Position numbers and translations under genes: made by a program. Shown in pieces: positions 9,163-18,162 of a stretch of 64,000 bases of DNA (its first letter is position 1; each line of letters opens with the position of its first letter). The stretch spans positions 1,506,665 through 1,570,664 of the forward strand of contig NZ_KZ454944.1 of assembly GCF_002797415.1 (NCBI RefSeq), given 5' to 3'. The stretch is from Bacillus alkalisoli (GTDB lineage Bacteria; Bacillota; Bacilli; Bacillales; Bacillaceae_I). Under the pieces are notes generated by a model. That model was given only the letters and a program-made list of their open reading frames with translations. It had not been told where the DNA came from and made no database searches.

Positions 9163-9180
9163 TTGGCACGCTTTTTGCAT
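9163..9180 (+). promoter_or_regulatory. Sigma-54 (-24/-12) promoter of the bkd operon
   Basis: TTGGCAC (9163-9169) and TTGCAT (9175-9180), with GG and GC separated by exactly 10 bp, match the sigma-54 consensus TTGGCAC-N5-TTGCA. About 35 bp upstream of the ptb start. Confidence 0.92.
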
Positions 9181-9215
9181 ATATGTTTTATGTACAAGAA
9201 AGGAAGGGTTGAAAA

Positions 9216-10115
9216 GTGAGACTAGAAGAACTGATCAACAAGGCAACCCAATTAGAACCAAAAGTAGTCGCAGTTGCCGCGGCGGAAGATGAAGAAGTAA
9301 TGGAAGCTGTATCGGAAGCCATTAAAAGAAATTTAGCTTCTTTTATCCTTTACGGAAATGAAAAGAAAATATCAGACCTACTATCTAAACATAATTTAGA
9401 AGTGAACGGTACAAGCTTGCAAGTAATGGACGCTTCAACTCCTAAAGAAGCTGCACATTTAGCAGTTAAAGCTGTTTCAAGTAAAGAAGCAGATGTCCTT
9501 ATGAAAGGAAATGTAGCTACTGCTACTATATTGAAAGAAGTTTTAAATAAAGAATATGGACTTCGTACAGGTAGCGTGTTGTCACATGTAGCTGCTTTTG
9601 AAGTGCCAGGGTATGACAGATTGATTTTTGTAACAGATGCAGCCATGAATGTTGCACCAACTATTGAACAAAAAGTTCAGATTGTACAAAACTCAGTTCA
9701 AGTTGCTCGATCTATCGGTGTGGAACTTCCGAAAGTAGCACCTATTGCTGCTGTAGAGGTTGTAAACCCAGCGATGGAAGCAACAACAGATGCAGCATTG
9801 TTAACTCAAATGAACAAACGAGGACAAATTACAGGTTGTATTGTGGATGGACCACTTGCATTAGACATTGCAGTGTCGCCACTTGCAGCAAAACATAAAG
9901 GAATTGAAAGTGAAGTTGCAGGTCACGCTGATATATTATTTGTTCCTACTATAGAAGTTGGGAACGTATTATATAAATCTTTAATCTATTTTGCTAACGC
10001 TAAGGTAGGCGCAATTATTGCTGGCGCAAAGGCACCTATTGTATTAACATCTCGAGCAGACTCAGCAGAGAGTAAACTAAACTCATTAGCTTTAGCGGTT
10101 AGCTCGGTTAAATAA
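9216..10115 (+). CDS. ptb: Phosphate butyryltransferase
   Basis: Converts branched acyl-CoA or butyryl-CoA plus phosphate to acyl-phosphate and CoA. 299 aa, typical length; PTA/PTB fold with signatures such as [18 protein letters not shown]. First gene of the bkd operon; GTG 9216 after AGGAAGGG. Paired with buk downstream, it lets the cell make ATP from branched acyl-CoA; in B. subtilis the operon also supplies fatty acid primers. Confidence 0.94.
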   Translation: MRLEELINKATQLEPKVVAVAAAEDEEVMEAVSEAIKRNLASFILYGNEKKISDLLSKHNLEVNGTSLQVMDASTPKEAAHLAVKAVSSKEADVLMKGNVATATILKEVLNKEYGLRTGSVLSHVAAFEVPGYDRLIFVTDAAMNVAPTIEQKVQIVQNSVQVARSIGVELPKVAPIAAVEVVNPAMEATTDAALLTQMNKRGQITGCIVDGPLALDIAVSPLAAKHKGIESEVAGHADILFVPTIEVGNVLYKSLIYFANAKVGAIIAGAKAPIVLTSRADSAESKLNSLALAVSSVK

Positions 10116-10152
10116 AAAACTAAAAACTTATATTATTGGGGAGGATTTACAA

Positions 10153-11256
10153 ATGGAAATTTTCAAATATATGGAGAAGTACGATTACGAACAATTAGTT
10201 ATTTGCCAAGATAAAACTTCAGGATTAAAAGCTATTATCGCAATTCATGACACAACTTTAGGGCCTGCTTTAGGTGGAACTCGTATGTGGACTTATGCAA
10301 ATGAAGATGCAGCGATTGAAGATGCATTACGTTTAGCAAAAGGTATGACTTACAAAAATGCAGCAGCCGGTTTAAATCTTGGTGGAGGCAAAACGGTTAT
10401 TATTGGTGACCCTCGCAAAGACAAAAATGAAGAAATGTTCCGTGCATTCGGTCGTTACATCCAAGGACTTAACGGGCGTTATATTACTGCAGAAGATGTT
10501 GGGACTACAGTAGCTGACATGGACTTAATATATGAAGAAACGGATTACGTAACAGGTGTATCACCAGCATTCGGTTCTTCTGGTAACCCTTCGCCAGTAA
10601 CAGCTTACGGAGTATATGTTGGTATGAAAGCGGCTGCTAAAGAAGCATTCGGATCTGACTCTTTAGAAGGTAAAGTAGTTGCAGTTCAAGGTGTTGGTAA
10701 CGTAGCATTCAACCTTTGCCGTCACTTACACGAAGAAGGCGCACAACTAATCGTTACAGATATTAATAAAGAAGCAGTTCAACGTGCAGTAGAAGAATTC
10801 GGTGCAAAAGCAGTAGACCCAAGCGAAATCTACAGTGTTGATTGTGACATTTATGCACCATGTGCACTTGGAGCAACTGTTAACGACGAAACAATTCCAC
10901 AACTAAAAGCGAAAGTAATCGCTGGTGCAGCGAACAACCAATTATTAGATACTAAACATGGTGATATCATCCACGAAATGGGTATCGTTTATGCACCTGA
11001 TTATGTAATCAACGCAGGTGGAGTTATCAACGTAGCTGACGAATTATACGGATACAACCGTGACCGTGCTATGAAACGTGTTGAAGGAATTTATAACAAC
11101 ATTGAGAAAGTTATCGAGATCGCAAAACGTGATAACATTCCAACTTATTTAGCAGCTGACCGTTTAGCAGAAGAGCGTATCGAGCGTATGAAAAACACTC
11201 GTAGCCAATTCTTGCAAAACGGACACAGCATTTTAAGCCGCCGCAACGGTCGTTAA
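10153..11256 (+). CDS. bcd: Leucine dehydrogenase
   Basis: NAD-dependent oxidative deamination of leucine, valine and isoleucine to 2-keto acids. 367 aa, very close to Bacillus Bcd. The N-terminal substrate domain has [10 protein letters not shown] and the catalytic Lys in [17 protein letters not shown]; the Rossmann domain has [16 protein letters not shown] 10153 follows GGGGAGG. It feeds keto acids to the E1/E2/E3 complex encoded downstream. Confidence 0.97.
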   Translation: MEIFKYMEKYDYEQLVICQDKTSGLKAIIAIHDTTLGPALGGTRMWTYANEDAAIEDALRLAKGMTYKNAAAGLNLGGGKTVIIGDPRKDKNEEMFRAFGRYIQGLNGRYITAEDVGTTVADMDLIYEETDYVTGVSPAFGSSGNPSPVTAYGVYVGMKAAAKEAFGSDSLEGKVVAVQGVGNVAFNLCRHLHEEGAQLIVTDINKEAVQRAVEEFGAKAVDPSEIYSVDCDIYAPCALGATVNDETIPQLKAKVIAGAANNQLLDTKHGDIIHEMGIVYAPDYVINAGGVINVADELYGYNRDRAMKRVEGIYNNIEKVIEIAKRDNIPTYLAADRLAEERIERMKNTRSQFLQNGHSILSRRNGR

Positions 11257-11370
11257 TATATAATAAGATTCAATTTATTTTTAAATACAACTTCCATAAA
11301 AAAGGGACACTATAGGGGATAAAAGAAGATAACTGTTCCGTAAAGGGGTATTTTAAAAATTACTGAACAT

Positions 11371-11403
11371 GGAAAGAGGTGTAACGCTTCTTTCCAGTTT
11401 TTA
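11371..11403 (+). other. Intercistronic hairpin before buk
   Basis: GGAAAGA (11371-11377) and TCTTTCC (11389-11395) can pair and are followed by AGTTTTTA. It may be a weak terminator or an RNA processing/stability element in the 162 bp bcd-buk gap. Function is inferred from shape only. Confidence 0.45.
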
Positions 11404-11418
11404 TTGGAGGTTTCAACT

Positions 11419-12528
11419 TTGTTAGAACAAGAATATCGCATTCTAGTCATCAATCCAGGTTCAACATCAACGAAAATCGGTGTCTTTGATAACGAGCGAT
11501 CAGTATTTGAAAAAACAATTCGTCATGATAGCGAAATAATCAATAGCTTTGCAACTATTTTTGATCAATATGAATTCAGGAAGAAAACGATTCTAGAAAC
11601 GTTAGACGAAGAAGGAATCAATATTTCAAAACTAAGTGCTGTATGTGGTCGCGGTGGACTATTACGTCCAATCGAAGGTGGCACATATGCAGTTAATGCT
11701 GAAATGTTACAAGACTTGAAGGTAGGTTTCTCTGGCCAACATGCTTCTAATCTTGGCGGAATCTTAGCATACGAAATCGCTACTGGTCTAAATATACCTT
11801 CATTTATCGTTGACCCAGTTGTGGTGGATGAACTTTCAGATATTGCACGTGTGTCAGGTTTTTCTTTAATTGAAAGAAAAAGTATCTTCCACGCGCTAAA
11901 CCAAAAAGCAGTTGCTCGTCGTATAGCAAAAGAACTTGGAAAAAAATACGAAGATTTAAACTTAATTGTTACACATATGGGCGGAGGTATTACGGTAGGA
12001 GCTCATAAAGGCGGTCGCGTAATCGACGTTAATAACGGTCTTCACGGAGATGGACCATTCAGTCCAGAACGTGCAGGAACTGTTCCTGCAGGTGACTTAG
12101 TCTCTTTATGCTTCTCAGGTGATTTTTACCGTGACGAAATTATGAAAAAGCTTGTTGGTCAAGGTGGACTAGTAGGTTACCTTGGAACAAACGATGCTGT
12201 AAAAGTAGAAAAAATGATTGAAGCTGGCGACAAAGATGCAGAGCTTGTCTACGATGCAATGGCTTACCAAGTTGCTAAAGAAATTGGTGCAGCAAGTGCC
12301 GTTTTCTCTGGTAAAGTAGATGCCATCATTTTAACAGGTGGATTAGCTTACGGAAAAGGTTTTGTTAAGGCAATTTCAGATAGAATTAGTTGGATTGCTG
12401 ATGTGATCGTTCACCCAGGTGAAAATGAACTACAAGCATTAACAGAAGGAGCACTTCGTGTACTTCGTGGGGAAGAAGATGCAAAAGTTTATCCAGGGAA
12501 GAAACTAAACAGTAAAGTACTAAACTAG
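11419..12528 (+). CDS. buk: Butyrate kinase
   Basis: Acetokinase-family enzyme converting acyl-phosphate plus ADP to the free acid plus ATP. The N-terminal phosphate loop [14 protein letters not shown] and the ATP-binding segment [14 protein letters not shown] are present. 369 aa from TTG 11419, which sits 8 bases after GGAGG (11406-11410); the earlier in-frame TTG at 11404 overlaps that site and is unlikely. Follows bcd and precedes lpdV in the bkd operon. Confidence 0.94.
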   Translation: MLEQEYRILVINPGSTSTKIGVFDNERSVFEKTIRHDSEIINSFATIFDQYEFRKKTILETLDEEGINISKLSAVCGRGGLLRPIEGGTYAVNAEMLQDLKVGFSGQHASNLGGILAYEIATGLNIPSFIVDPVVVDELSDIARVSGFSLIERKSIFHALNQKAVARRIAKELGKKYEDLNLIVTHMGGGITVGAHKGGRVIDVNNGLHGDGPFSPERAGTVPAGDLVSLCFSGDFYRDEIMKKLVGQGGLVGYLGTNDAVKVEKMIEAGDKDAELVYDAMAYQVAKEIGAASAVFSGKVDAIILTGGLAYGKGFVKAISDRISWIADVIVHPGENELQALTEGALRVLRGEEDAKVYPGKKLNSKVLN

Positions 12529-12543
12529 AAGGGAGCGGAAACA

Positions 12544-13965
12544 ATGGCAGAAGAGTATGATTTAGTCATCCTAGGAGGCGGAACTGGCGGTTACGTTGCA
12601 GCAATCCGTGCTTCTCAACTAGGACTAAAAACAGCAGTAGTAGAAAAGAAAAAACTTGGTGGAACGTGTCTACATGCAGGTTGTATTCCAAGTAAAGCTT
12701 TACTTCGTAGTGCAGAAGTATATGCACAAACGAAAAAGAGTGAAGAATTTGGGGTAGTAACAAGCGATGTAAAACTTGATTTCCTAAAAGTTCAAGAACG
12801 TAAGCAAAAAATCATCGACCAACTTCATGGCGGTGTGCAACATTTAATGAAACAAGGGAAAATCGATGTATTCCACGGTACAGGACGTATTTTGGGACCT
12901 TCTATTTTCTCACCAATGCCAGGAACTATTTCTGTAGAATTTGAAAATGGCGATGAAAATGCAATGTTAATTCCTAAAAACGTTATTGTTGCGACAGGAT
13001 CTCGTCCACGTTCACTTCCAGGATTAGAAATTGACGGTACTTTAGTAATGACTTCTGATGAAGCACTTCAATTAGAAGAATTACCAAAGTCAATCATCAT
13101 CGTTGGTGGAGGCGTAATCGGTATCGAGTGGGCTTCCATGTTATCTGACTTTGGCGTAGAAGTAACGGTATTAGAATATGCAGATCGTATTTTACCAACA
13201 GAAGATAAAGAAATTTCTAAAGAAATGCAACGCCTAATGAAAAAGCATGGTGTGAAAGTTGTTACAGGTGCAAAAGTGCTTCCTGAGACATTAGTAAAAT
13301 CGGATGTTGTAACAATTAAAGCAGAGCATAAAGGGGTAGAAAAATCCTTTACTGCAGAAAAAATGCTTGTATCTGTAGGTCGTCAAGCAAACGTAGAAGG
13401 TATTGGAATAGAAAATACGGATATCGTAGTTGATAAAGGATTTATCCTAACAAACGATTACTTTCAAACAAAAGAGTCTCACATCTATGCAATTGGTGAC
13501 GTAATTGGTGGTCTTCAACTAGCACATGTTGCTTCTCACGAAGGAATAGTAGCGGTTGAACACATTGCTGGAGAAAATCCATCGCCAATCGACTACGTTT
13601 CCATTTCTAAATGTGTATACAGCTCCCCTGAAGTGGCAAGTGTTGGTTACACAGAAGAACAAGCAAAAGAAAAAGGCTTTGAAATTAAAACAGGTAAATT
13701 CTCTTTCCGTGCGATCGGTAAAGCTCTTGTTTACGGTGAATCTGATGGCTTTGTGAAAATTATTGCCAACAAGGAAAATGATGACATCTTAGGAGTTCAC
13801 ATGATTGGACCACACGTTACAGATATGATTTCTGAAGCAGGTCTTGCGCTTGTACTTGATGCGACTCCTTGGGAAATTGGTCACACTATTCACCCTCACC
13901 CATCATTATCTGAAGCAATTGGTGAAGCAGCACTTGCTGTTGATGGAAAAGCAATTCATTCTTAG
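12544..13965 (+). CDS. lpdV: Dihydrolipoyl dehydrogenase, keto acid complex E3
   Basis: Reoxidises the lipoyl group of BkdB using FAD and NAD. 473 aa. FAD-binding motif ILGGGTGGYVAA at the N-terminus, redox pair C42/C47 in GGTCLHAGCIPSK, NAD motif IIVGGGVIGIEWAS, and the C-terminal His-Glu dyad in HIHPHPSLSEA-type sequence (here HTIHPHPSLSEAIGEA). Fifteen bases after buk with GGGAGCGG as ribosome site. Confidence 0.96.
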   Translation: MAEEYDLVILGGGTGGYVAAIRASQLGLKTAVVEKKKLGGTCLHAGCIPSKALLRSAEVYAQTKKSEEFGVVTSDVKLDFLKVQERKQKIIDQLHGGVQHLMKQGKIDVFHGTGRILGPSIFSPMPGTISVEFENGDENAMLIPKNVIVATGSRPRSLPGLEIDGTLVMTSDEALQLEELPKSIIIVGGGVIGIEWASMLSDFGVEVTVLEYADRILPTEDKEISKEMQRLMKKHGVKVVTGAKVLPETLVKSDVVTIKAEHKGVEKSFTAEKMLVSVGRQANVEGIGIENTDIVVDKGFILTNDYFQTKESHIYAIGDVIGGLQLAHVASHEGIVAVEHIAGENPSPIDYVSISKCVYSSPEVASVGYTEEQAKEKGFEIKTGKFSFRAIGKALVYGESDGFVKIIANKENDDILGVHMIGPHVTDMISEAGLALVLDATPWEIGHTIHPHPSLSEAIGEAALAVDGKAIHS

Positions 13966-13972
13966 TAAGAAA

Positions 13973-14010
13973 AGCTCCAGGCATTTGCTTAGCTGCTAAT
14001 GCCTGGAGCT
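13973..14010 (+). other. Perfect 12 bp hairpin between lpdV and bkdAA
   Basis: AGCTCCAGGCAT (13973-13984) and ATGCCTGGAGCT (13999-14010) pair perfectly around a 14 base loop, with no T-run. It is an RNA processing or stability candidate. The arm end GGAGCTAGACA also resembles the end of the repeat insert at 27844-27943, so it could be a miniature relative. Confidence 0.6.
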
Positions 14011-14030
14011 AGACATCTAAAATTAAAAAT

Positions 14031-14046
14031 GGGGCAATTTAGCCCC
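14031..14046 (+). other. Small GC hairpin before bkdAA
   Basis: GGGGC (14031-14035) / GCCCC (14042-14046), 16 bp before the AAGGAGG of bkdAA. Could influence processing or translation of bkdAA. Confidence 0.45.
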
Positions 14047-14072
14047 CTCTACATATAAGGAGGTAACTTTAC

Positions 14073-15065
14073 ATGGCTGAAAATCGTCATCAAGCCCTAG
14101 GCTTATCAGATGAAAATGTATTAGAAATGTTTGAAACTATGCTACTTGCACGCCGTATTGACGAGCGTATGTGGCTATTAAACCGTGCTGGAAAAATCCC
14201 ATTTGTTATTTCTTGTCAAGGGCAAGAAGCAGCTCAAATCGGAGCAGCTTTTGCACTAGATCGTGAAAAAGATTACGTATTACCATACTACCGTGATATG
14301 GGTGTTGTATTAACTTTCGGTATGACTGCGAAAGACTTAATGCTATCTGGTTTTGCGAAAGCAGAAGATCCAAACTCCGGTGGACGTCAAATGCCAGGTC
14401 ACTTTGGTCAAAAGAAAAACCGTATCGTAACAGGTTCTTCTCCAGTTACAACACAAGTACCACATGCCGTTGGTGTTGCATTAGGTGGACGTCTTGAAGG
14501 AAAAGACTTAGTAACATTCGTAACTTTCGGTGAAGGTTCATCTAACCAAGGTGATTTCCACGAAGGTGCAAACTACGCAGCAGTTCACAAATTACCTGTT
14601 ATTTTTATGTGTGAAAACAACAAATATGCAATCTCTGTTCCTTATGAGAAACAAGTTGCTTGTGAAAAAATCTCGGACCGTGCAATTGGTTACGGTATGC
14701 CTGGTGTAACAGTTGACGGGAACGATCCGTTAGAAGTTTATAAAGTGGTTAAAGAAGCAGCAGACCGTGGCCGTCGTGGCGAAGGTCCAACATTAGTAGA
14801 AACAATTGCTTACCGTCTAACGCCTCACTCATCGGATGACGATGATCGTGCATATCGTGGACGTGAAGAAGTAGAAGAAGCAAAACAAAAAGATCCTATC
14901 ATTTCCTTTGCTAACTACTTAAGAGAATTAGGAATTCTAGATGAAGCAAAAGAAAAAGAAATGAACGACAAGATCATGAATATCGTAAACGAAGCTACAG
15001 AATACGCAGAAAATGCACCATATGCTGATCCAGAAAGTGCATTAAAGCACGTATACGCGGAGTAA
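14073..15065 (+). CDS. bkdAA: Branched-chain keto acid dehydrogenase E1 alpha
   Basis: Thiamine-diphosphate dependent decarboxylase subunit, heterotetramer with BkdAB. 330 aa, usual length. The ThDP motif begins at FGEGSSNQGDFHEGANYAA and ends with CENNKYAIS. The phosphorylation-loop region has YRLTPHSSDDDD. ATG 14073 follows AAGGAGG. Twelve bases separate it from bkdAB. Confidence 0.96.
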   Translation: MAENRHQALGLSDENVLEMFETMLLARRIDERMWLLNRAGKIPFVISCQGQEAAQIGAAFALDREKDYVLPYYRDMGVVLTFGMTAKDLMLSGFAKAEDPNSGGRQMPGHFGQKKNRIVTGSSPVTTQVPHAVGVALGGRLEGKDLVTFVTFGEGSSNQGDFHEGANYAAVHKLPVIFMCENNKYAISVPYEKQVACEKISDRAIGYGMPGVTVDGNDPLEVYKVVKEAADRGRRGEGPTLVETIAYRLTPHSSDDDDRAYRGREEVEEAKQKDPIISFANYLRELGILDEAKEKEMNDKIMNIVNEATEYAENAPYADPESALKHVYAE

Positions 15066-15077
15066 GGAGGAAAAATC

Positions 15078-16061
15078 ATGGCAGTTATATCTTATATTGA
15101 TGCGGTAACAATGGCGATCCGTGAAGAAATGGAACGCGATGATAAAGTATTTATTTTAGGAGAAGACGTTGGACTTAAAGGTGGAGTTTTCAAGGCTACT
15201 ACTGGCCTTTACGATCAGTTCGGTGAAGATAGAGTAATCGATGCACCTCTTGCTGAGTCAGCAATCGCTGGTGTTGCAATCGGTGCAGCAATGTACGGCA
15301 TGCGTCCTATCGCTGAAATGCAGTTCGCTGATTTCATCATGCCAGCAGTAAACCAAATTATTTCGGAAGCAGCACGTGTTCGCTACCGTTCTAACAACGA
15401 CTGGTCTTGTCCACTTGTTGTACGTGCTCCATACGGTGGAGGAGTTCACGGTGCCCTTTACCACTCTCAATCCGTAGAAGCGATATTTGCAAACCAACCT
15501 GGATTAAAAATTGTAATGCCTTCTACTCCTTACGATGTAAAAGGATTATTAAAAGCAGCTATCCGTGACGAAGATCCAGTATTATTCTTCGAGCATAAGC
15601 GTGCTTACCGCCTAATCAAAGGTGAAGTTCCAACAGACGACTACGTATTACCAATCGGTAAAGCAGACGTAAAACGTGAAGGGGAAGACATCACAGTAAT
15701 CACTTACGGATTATGTGTACACTTTGCACTTCAAGCAGCAGAGCGTCTAGCTCAAGATGGCATCTCTGCACACATTCTTGACTTACGTACTGTTTATCCA
15801 TTAGATAAAGAAGCGATCATGGAAGCAGCTTCTAAAACAGGTAAAGTATTATTACTTACGGAAGATAACAAAGAAGGAAGCATCATGAGTGAAGTTTCTG
15901 CAATCATCTCTGAAAATTGCTTATTCGACCTTGATGCACCGATCATGCGCCTTGCTGGACCTGACGTACCTGCAATGCCATACGCACCAACAATGGAGAA
16001 ATACTTCATGGTGAACCCTGATAAAGTAGAAAAGGCTATGCGTGAATTAGCTGAGTATTAA
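15078..16061 (+). CDS. bkdAB: Branched-chain keto acid dehydrogenase E1 beta
   Basis: 327 aa transketolase-like subunit completing E1. Features ILGEDVGLKGGVF near the N-terminus, RAPYGGGVHGALYHSQS in the middle and the C-terminal transketolase domain (ITVITYGLCVHFAL). Translationally close to bkdAA, with AAGGAGG before ATG 15078. Confidence 0.96.
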   Translation: MAVISYIDAVTMAIREEMERDDKVFILGEDVGLKGGVFKATTGLYDQFGEDRVIDAPLAESAIAGVAIGAAMYGMRPIAEMQFADFIMPAVNQIISEAARVRYRSNNDWSCPLVVRAPYGGGVHGALYHSQSVEAIFANQPGLKIVMPSTPYDVKGLLKAAIRDEDPVLFFEHKRAYRLIKGEVPTDDYVLPIGKADVKREGEDITVITYGLCVHFALQAAERLAQDGISAHILDLRTVYPLDKEAIMEAASKTGKVLLLTEDNKEGSIMSEVSAIISENCLFDLDAPIMRLAGPDVPAMPYAPTMEKYFMVNPDKVEKAMRELAEY

Positions 16062-16076
16062 TTTGTTATATGAAAT

Positions 16077-16141
16077 GGGTAGGAAGCTGTTACTTCCTTC
16101 CCTTTGAATATTGGTGGGCGAATTAATTCCCACCACTTTTT
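16077..16141 (+). other. Tandem hairpins between bkdAB and bkdB
   Basis: First hairpin: GGGTAGGAAG (16077-16086) / CTTCCTTCCC (16093-16102), one mismatch. Second: TGGTGGG (16112-16118) / CCCACCA (16129-16135) followed by CTTTTTC, terminator-like. They may tune the amount of bkdB transcript relative to upstream genes. Confidence 0.6.
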
Positions 16142-16165
16142 CACGAACAAAAGGAGGTTATCATC

Positions 16166-17494
16166 TTGGCAGTTGAGAAAATTACAATGCCACAGCTTGG
16201 CGAAAGTGTTACGGAAGGTACAATCAGTCGCTGGCTTGTAAGCGTTGGAGACAAAGTAAATAAATACGAGCCTCTAGCAGAGGTTATGACAGATAAAGTT
16301 AACGCAGAAATTCCATCTTCTTTCACTGGAACAATTAAAGAGTTAGTAGCAGAAGACGGTGACACATTAGCAGTAGGAGAAATCATCTGTTACATCGAAA
16401 CAGAAGGTGGCGGTGAAGCAACAGCTGAGTCAAAACCTGCAGCAACTCCTGAGAAGTCGGAAGTAACTGCTCCAGCAGCAGCTGCTACATCTGATGCGGA
16501 TGCACCAAACAAACGTCGTTACTCTCCTGCAGTATTACGTCTTGCACAAGAAAACAATATCGACCTTGAGCAATTAACAGGTACTGGAGCAGGCGGACGT
16601 ATTACGAGAAAAGACATTCAAAAAGTGATCGAATCTGGAAACATACCAACTGCTGATAGTAAGCCAGCAGTATCGGAAACTTCAGCAGCAGCAAAGGTTG
16701 AGACGGCTAATGCTCCTGCAGCGGCTCCAGCGGCAGCAACATCTGTTCCTGCTCCAAAAGCAGCAGCACCAGTGAATATACCAGTTGAGCCAGGCGATAT
16801 CGAAATTCCTGTATCTGGTATACGTAAAGCAATCGCTACTAACATGTTACGTTCGAAACACGAAGCTCCACATGCATGGACTATGATCGAAGTAGACGCA
16901 ACAAACTTAGTAGGATACCGCAACTCCATTAAAGGAGAATTCAAAGCAAAAGAAGGTTTCAACCTAACATTCTTCGCATTCTTCGTAAAAGCAGTTGCAC
17001 AAGCATTAAAAGAGTACCCACAAATCAACTCTATGTGGGCTGGCGAAAAAATCGTTCAGAAAAAAGACATCAACATCTCAATTGCAGTTGCAACAGACGA
17101 TGCATTATACGTTCCAGTAATCCGTAATGCGGACGAAAAAACAATCAAAGGTATCGCTCGTGAAATTACAGACCTAGCTGGTAAAGTTCGCGCTGGAAAA
17201 TTAACATCTGCAGAAATGCAAGGTGGAACGTTCACAGTGAACAACACTGGTTCATTCGGTTCTGTACAATCACAAGGTATCATCAACTTCCCACAAGCAG
17301 CTATCCTGCAAGTGGAATCTATCGTGAAACGTCCAGTAGTAATGGACAACGGCATGATCGCAGTTCGCGACATGGTAAACCTATGTATGTCTCTTGACCA
17401 CCGCGTCCTAGATGGCCTAGTTTGCGGCCGCTTCTTAGCACGCGTGAAAGAAATCATCGAGAAGATGTCGAAGGAAAATACTTCTGTATATTAA
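16166..17494 (+). CDS. bkdB: Branched-chain keto acid dehydrogenase E2 (lipoyl acyltransferase)
   Basis: Core of the complex: transfers the branched acyl group to CoA. The 442 aa order is a lipoyl domain with K44 in VMTDKVNA, an Ala/Pro-rich linker, a peripheral-subunit-binding domain (RRYSPAVLRLAQENN region, about 117-152), a second Ala/Pro linker, and the acyltransferase domain with catalytic DHRVLDG near residue 413. TTG start after AAAGGAGG. Last gene of the operon; terminator follows. Confidence 0.96.
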   Translation: MAVEKITMPQLGESVTEGTISRWLVSVGDKVNKYEPLAEVMTDKVNAEIPSSFTGTIKELVAEDGDTLAVGEIICYIETEGGGEATAESKPAATPEKSEVTAPAAAATSDADAPNKRRYSPAVLRLAQENNIDLEQLTGTGAGGRITRKDIQKVIESGNIPTADSKPAVSETSAAAKVETANAPAAAPAAATSVPAPKAAAPVNIPVEPGDIEIPVSGIRKAIATNMLRSKHEAPHAWTMIEVDATNLVGYRNSIKGEFKAKEGFNLTFFAFFVKAVAQALKEYPQINSMWAGEKIVQKKDINISIAVATDDALYVPVIRNADEKTIKGIAREITDLAGKVRAGKLTSAEMQGGTFTVNNTGSFGSVQSQGIINFPQAAILQVESIVKRPVVMDNGMIAVRDMVNLCMSLDHRVLDGLVCGRFLARVKEIIEKMSKENTSVY

Positions 17495-17511
17495 TATGTA
17501 AGTGTATGGTG

Positions 17512-17537
17512 ACCCCAGCTGAGGCTGGGGTTTTTAT
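17512..17537 (+). terminator. Terminator of the bkd operon
   Basis: Stem ACCCCAGC (17512-17519) / GCTGGGGT (17524-17531), loop TGAG, then a T-run. Confidence 0.93.
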
Positions 17538-17600
17538 ATGGAACCAAACATTTATAAGTATAGTTTGGGTAGGAAAAAATAATGATAGAACTTCGAAAAG

Positions 17601-18085
17601 AAAAGTATTGATAGAGGTGCAAAAAGTATCCATAGGAGAGGAAAGTATAGATAGAGGTCAAAAATGTACCGATAGACCCTCAAAAAGTATAGATAGAGTT
17701 CAAAAAAGTATCCATAGAGCTGCAAAAAGTATCCATAGGAGAGGAAAGTATAGATAGAGGTCAAAAAGGTACCGATAGACCCTCAAAAAGTATAGGTAGA
17801 GGTCAAAAAAGTATCCATAGACCTACAAAAAGTATCCATAGCAGAGGAAAGTATAGATAGAGTTCAAAAATGTACCGATAGACCCTCAAAAAGTATAGAT
17901 AGAGGTCAAAAAAGTATCCATAGACCTACAAAAAGTATCCATAGCAGAGGAAAGTAAAGATAGAGAAGAAAACAGTACCAATAGAATTCAAAAAAGTATA
18001 GATAGCGGCCAGAAAAGTATCCATAGACATGCAAAAAGTATCCATACGCAAAGAAAGTATAGATTGAAAATCAGAAAAATATTCC
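17601..18085. repeat. Degenerate 20-21 bp tandem repeat array with 103 bp super-period
   Basis: About 23-24 units of 19-22 bp share the core AAAGTATNNATAGA. The two variable bases after GTAT/GTAC are mainly CC, AG or CG (ccATAG, agATAG, cgATAG). Five consecutive units form a higher-order block: the variant GTACCGATAGACCCTC recurs at 17666, 17769 and 17872, exactly 103 bp apart, and a decayed copy (GTACCAATAG) begins at 17974. Mixed unit lengths break any reading frame, so it is probably non-coding. It fills the gap between the bkd terminator and the NERD gene. No unique spacers, so not CRISPR. Confidence 0.9.
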
Positions 18086-18162
18086 AATAATAATATTGAC
18101 CTTTTAAAAATTACATGATAATTTAATCTTGTATTTTACATACATGATAGGAGTGATATTTA

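Noticed and set aside
13973-14010. Terminator between lpdV and bkdAA
   Set aside because: The stem is strong but lacks a T-run and the operon clearly continues; listed as a hairpin instead.
16618-17028. 136 aa open frame antisense to bkdB
   Set aside because: Produced by the Ala-rich linker read backwards; composition is a codon artefact.
17422-17757. Open frame giving SIDR/SIHR heptad-like peptide repeats across the array
   Set aside because: Its start lies inside bkdB, and unit lengths of 19-22 bp break the frame soon after; the peptide repeat is a by-product of DNA repeats.
17601-18085. CRISPR array
   Set aside because: Units abut with no unique spacers and vary inside the core; no cas genes in the window.
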